Both the position numbers and the translations under genes were made by a program. From contig PBTP01000063.1 in assembly GCA_002729275.1 (NCBI GenBank), forward strand, positions 98,225-116,897: 18,673 nt of DNA, given 5' to 3'. The stretch comes from Roseibacillus sp. (GTDB taxonomy: Bacteria; Verrucomicrobiota; Verrucomicrobiia; Verrucomicrobiales; Akkermansiaceae). Of the stretch, positions 15,853 through 18,673 are shown one piece after another; positions within the stretch are counted from its first letter, which is position 1; each line of letters begins with the position of its first letter. Under the pieces are notes generated by a model. The model was given only the letters and a program-made list of their open reading frames with translations. It was not told the origin of the DNA and ran no database searches.

Positions 15853-18150
15853 CTACTCCACTGGGATCGCTCTCAGGGGGTGCTTCGGGCAGAAATCGGT
15901 GGAGTGCGGTTCGAGATCGACAGGGATGAAATCGTCGTAGGCAGTCTTTGCCTTTTCGCATCCCGGAGTCGCATGTTTACCCGAGGATCGACAGAGTCGG
16001 ACGGACTTCATTTCCACAGGAGGTGTAAAGCTGCTGAATTCGTATCTTCCCAGCCGGTCGGCGGTTTTCATAACTCTGACCCATATGGGAAGTGCGAGGT
16101 CTGCCCCGTAACCTCCTTCCACGATGGGCTTAGGTTGATCGAGTCCCACCCACACGGCGCAGGTTAGACTGGATGAATATCCAACAAACCATGCGTCTTG
16201 ATATCCATCAGTTGTCCCCGTCTTTCCACCAGCCGGGCGCTGAAAGCCGAGTTGGCGCCGCATGCTCGAGGCTGTTCCTGACCGAGTAGTGTCTTCGAGA
16301 ACAGATGAAGTCGTCCATGCAGCTCCCTTCCTGTCGACTGCTTCATAGCCTAGCGGCTTGTGGACCCAGAGTTCCTTTCCGTCCCGATCCAGAATCCTAC
16401 TTACAAAGTGTGGGCCGTAACGGGTCCCTGCATTGGGGAAAATAGTATAAGCGCTTGCAACCTGTTCAGGTGTTGCCTCCCACGAGCCAAGATATGATGA
16501 TGCCTTGCTGGGAACGGTAATGGCAAAGGAGCGGTGGGCTAGGGAACGAACACTTTCCATTCCCGCGTAATTGCCAATACGGATAGAGGATGTATTCCGG
16601 GAATTCATCAAGGCCTCTCCTGCTGTTACAGTAGGTAAATACTTGTCGTCCGAGTTTCTTGGGTCCCAGTCCCGGGGTGCATACCTGATCTGCCCGGGTT
16701 TGATTCTCGAGTCATCTACGAAGGACCCGGGGCGCATCCCCTTGTCGAAGGCGGCAAGATATACGAAGGGTTTAAACACAGATCCGACCTGCCGGCGGGC
16801 ATGAATAGCACGATTGAATTTCGATTCATCTGCGTCCCGCCCACCGACGATACAGCGGATTGCGCCGGTGCCGTTCTCTACAACCACAATCGCTCCTTGG
16901 AGGTAGTCAGGAGCTTTCCGTTGGCCCGAGGGCGTGGACTGCCAGTTGCTGCGTGTGTTGTGACGGTAACCAGGGCGCCTTTCGATTTCACTGAGTTTGG
17001 AGTTGAGATGGCGCTCAGCAGATTCTTGGAGATCCTTGTCAATCGTGGTGATGATCTTAAGTCCACCTTGTTTGATGTATTTCTTCTCAAGGTGGCGCTC
17101 AATATCCCGCCTGATCGCATCCAGGGCGTAGGTGTCTTCAATAATGCGGCGATTTTTCGGGCGGATATGAAGGGGTTCAGCCTTCGCGGCTTTAGATTCC
17201 AGATCGGTAATAAAGCTGTTCGCAACCATGGAATCCAGAGTCGAATTTCTCTCCTTCTTTGTGTTTTCGACATCGTCGAAGGGAGAAAATGCGTTGGGTC
17301 CGCGAATGATCCCTGCCAGCATCGCTGCTTCGGACAGGGTAAGGTCTTCAGCAGATTTTTCGAGGTAAGCCCGTGACGCCGCTTCTACACCGTGAATGGA
17401 TCCGCCCCAGAAGATGAGATTCATGTAGTGCTGCATGATCTCGTCTTTTTCGTAAGCGTCCTCGATCCGAAAGGTGAGGGCGAGCTCGAGGAACTTGCGG
17501 TCAAGTTGTTGCCACTTGGGTCCCCTTGTGGGTAACCGGAAGGCGTTTCGTGCCAGTTGCATTGTGAGAGTCGAGGCTCCCTGAGCGAACGATTTTCGCT
17601 TAATGTTTTCTACGATGGCGCGGGCGACACCCCGTGGATCCACGCCGCGGTGCTGGTAAAAGTTCTTGTCTTCACGAGCAAGAAGAGCTCTGCGAAAGTG
17701 GGGGGAGACTTCCGCCAGATTAACGACGTGACGATGAGCTCCATGCAGGCGCCCAAGTTCCTTCATGTTTCTGTCGTAAATAATTGAACGCTGAGGCATT
17801 TCAGCCACTTGACTCATGTCGTATCTGAAAGATCTCAGAAAGTAGAAGAGTCCGCCCAGAATAAGTAATGTAATTACTCCGCAAGCTCCGTAGGAGATTC
17901 CCTTAGCTGGGATCCGGAGAAGGCCAGGCCAGTTGCCCACGAGTCGATTGATGATGAGATAAGGCCAGAATAAGAGAACGAAAAGAGGGCTATGACCTCC
18001 AGCTGCTTTTCGCTTTCCCTTTGCTCCGGGCCTGCGGGACCTCGTCTTCGTGCGAGCTGTTTTTCGTGTCCGCTTACGAGATGGTTTCCGCCGCGCCGAG
18101 AGGGGTCTTTGGCGAGCGGGCGCTTTCTTTCTTGGTCTGCGACTGGACAT
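15853..18150 (-). CDS. Class A penicillin-binding protein (bifunctional glycosyltransferase/transpeptidase, PBP1A-like)
   Basis: 765 residues. The N-terminal 50 residues are extremely Arg/Lys-rich, followed by a membrane helix (about 87-106). The GT51 domain has EDKNFYQHRG with Glu160, QGASTLTMQLARN (190-202) and KDEIMQHYMNLIFWGG (235-250). The transpeptidase has all three motifs: Ser457-x-x-Lys460 in GSVFKPFVY, Ser517-x-Asn519 in NSRNTSS, and Lys643-Thr-Gly in GGKTGTTDGYQDAWFVGY. A C-terminal cysteine-bearing extension (CRSSGKHATPGC...FCPKHP) resembles that of PBP1A proteins. It builds and cross-links peptidoglycan in the periplasm. It is first in a likely operon with the transpeptidase-dead paralogue and the small PVC-type protein. 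Start ATG 18150 is preferred since the basic tail runs directly from it. Confidence 0.95.
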   Translation of the reverse strand: MSSRRPRKKAPARQRPLSARRKPSRKRTRKTARTKTRSRRPGAKGKRKAAGGHSPLFVLLFWPYLIINRLVGNWPGLLRIPAKGISYGACGVITLLILGGLFYFLRSFRYDMSQVAEMPQRSIIYDRNMKELGRLHGAHRHVVNLAEVSPHFRRALLAREDKNFYQHRGVDPRGVARAIVENIKRKSFAQGASTLTMQLARNAFRLPTRGPKWQQLDRKFLELALTFRIEDAYEKDEIMQHYMNLIFWGGSIHGVEAASRAYLEKSAEDLTLSEAAMLAGIIRGPNAFSPFDDVENTKKERNSTLDSMVANSFITDLESKAAKAEPLHIRPKNRRIIEDTYALDAIRRDIERHLEKKYIKQGGLKIITTIDKDLQESAERHLNSKLSEIERRPGYRHNTRSNWQSTPSGQRKAPDYLQGAIVVVENGTGAIRCIVGGRDADESKFNRAIHARRQVGSVFKPFVYLAAFDKGMRPGSFVDDSRIKPGQIRYAPRDWDPRNSDDKYLPTVTAGEALMNSRNTSSIRIGNYAGMESVRSLAHRSFAITVPSKASSYLGSWEATPEQVASAYTIFPNAGTRYGPHFVSRILDRDGKELWVHKPLGYEAVDRKGAAWTTSSVLEDTTRSGTASSMRRQLGFQRPAGGKTGTTDGYQDAWFVGYSSSLTCAVWVGLDQPKPIVEGGYGADLALPIWVRVMKTADRLGRYEFSSFTPPVEMKSVRLCRSSGKHATPGCEKAKTAYDDFIPVDLEPHSTDFCPKHPLRAIPVE

Positions 18151-18247
18151 CCCGGAAAAGGAGAGGCAATAGAGCGTGGTTGTGGCTAATCGGCTATTTT
18201 TTCGAACTTTTTGATTCGGTAGATCAGATTAGACGAAAACTACTGAT

Positions 18248-18275
18248 ATTGACGCTTTATGGGTAGGCACCATAT
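18248..18275 (+). promoter_or_regulatory. Putative promoter for the HtrA-type protease gene
   Basis: TTGACG (18248-18253), 16 bases, CATATT (18270-18275). The expected transcript start falls at about 18282-18284, at the ATG at 18284, which would make a leaderless or near-leaderless message. The -10 hexamer is the same as that proposed before nuoG. Evidence is sequence match and position only. Confidence 0.35.
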
Positions 18276-18326
18276 TTCACAGCGATGAAACTAGCAAGTT
18301 CGGGGACTCCAATATCTTTAATTCTG

Positions 18327-18673
18327 GTGATCGCGTTGATCTTCTCGGAGATGGCTCCCGGAGAGCCCGCTACCAGTCCGGAGCAACTGCGAGCACTTCA
18401 AAGCAAGGTGCATGATGTTGCAGGGAGAGGATTGACTGCGACCGTATCGCTCTTTTCAGAGGCAAGCGAATCTTCTGGTAGCGGCGTAATAATCTCAAGA
18501 GGCGGACTGATCCTTACTGCAGGGCATGTCGTTGAAGGTTTGGAGGAAGTTACAGTGGTTTTTTCCGATGGTAAGCAGGCGGTGGGCAAAGTGCTAGGGT
18601 CCAATCTTTCGAAAGACGCCGCCATGGTAAAGCTGGGTGGAGACCTTGAATGGCCATTCGTTGAGCTGGGGGA
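18327..18673 (+). CDS. Trypsin-like serine protease (S1C/HtrA-type), 5' part only, start uncertain
   Basis: N-terminal part of a chymotrypsin-fold protease, cut by the right edge. SGSGVIIS, LILTAGHVVEG with the catalytic His (18525-18527) and SKDAAMVKL with the catalytic Asp (18615-18617) mark an HtrA/Deg-type domain. The serine lies beyond the window. The frame opens after TAG at 18291-18293. The first usable starts are GTG 18327, TTG 18336 and ATG 18351, and none has a Shine-Dalgarno match. GTG 18327 is listed because it keeps most of the hydrophobic run (VIALIFSEMA) that looks like a signal peptide. A better N terminus (MKLASSG... from ATG 18284) lies in another frame, see findings. It is probably exported. 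Divergent from the PBP operon. Confidence 0.72.
   Translation, partial: MIALIFSEMAPGEPATSPEQLRALQSKVHDVAGRGLTATVSLFSEASESSGSGVIISRGGLILTAGHVVEGLEEVTVVFSDGKQAVGKVLGSNLSKDAAMVKLGGDLEWPFVELG

Noticed and set aside
16801..17376. 191-codon plus-strand ORF antisense to the active PBP gene.
   Set aside because: It is the complement of well-conserved PBP coding sequence, has no recognisable domain and looks like a shadow of the real gene.

Overview
The window is a chromosomal segment that looks like it comes from a Verrucomicrobiota bacterium (PVC group). The main pointers are the small protein at 13490-13960, which resembles a family I know mainly from Verrucomicrobia and Planctomycetes, and the unusual form of NuoM and NuoG. 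Assignment below phylum is not supportable from the sequence alone. No tRNA, rRNA, CRISPR array, insertion sequence or phage gene was seen, and no gene-free stretch exceeds 300 bases.

Positions 1-11448, minus strand: a respiratory complex I (NADH:quinone oxidoreductase) cluster in the order nuoD-E-F-G-H-I-J-K-L-M, with nuoM running off the left edge. nuoA, nuoB and nuoC are not upstream of nuoD, so the A/B/C module must be encoded elsewhere. NuoE, F and G form the NADH-oxidising arm, D and I the connecting arm, and H, J, K, L and M the membrane arm. Two intergenic regions, upstream of nuoD and between nuoF and nuoG, each carry a perfect TTGTGAA-N4-TTCACAA palindrome. This is the classical operator of Rex, the NADH/NAD+-sensing repressor. 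The two sites also share an 8-base block (AGTTCCTG on the + strand) at identical spacing and are followed by similar promoter-like hexamers. The cluster is therefore probably transcribed from at least two redox-controlled promoters (nuoDEF... and nuoG...).

Positions 11676-13518, plus strand: a divergent two-gene unit encoding a histone-deacetylase-superfamily amidohydrolase and a PanE-type ketopantoate reductase, which starts 4 bases after the first gene ends.

Positions 13490-18150, minus strand: two consecutive class A penicillin-binding protein genes followed by the small PVC-type protein. The upstream PBP has a complete glycosyltransferase plus transpeptidase set. The downstream paralogue keeps the GT51 residues but has lost the catalytic Ser, Lys, SxN and KTG motifs of the transpeptidase, so it should be a glycosyltransferase with a pseudo-transpeptidase domain.

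Positions 18151-18673: a short divergent promoter region and the 5' part of a trypsin-like (S1C/HtrA-type) secreted protease, whose natural start appears to be separated from the body of the gene by a one-base frame change.

Most interesting items: the paired Rex operators with a common extended architecture, the loss in NuoM of a lysine thought to be essential for proton pumping, and the dead transpeptidase in one of the two tandem PBPs.
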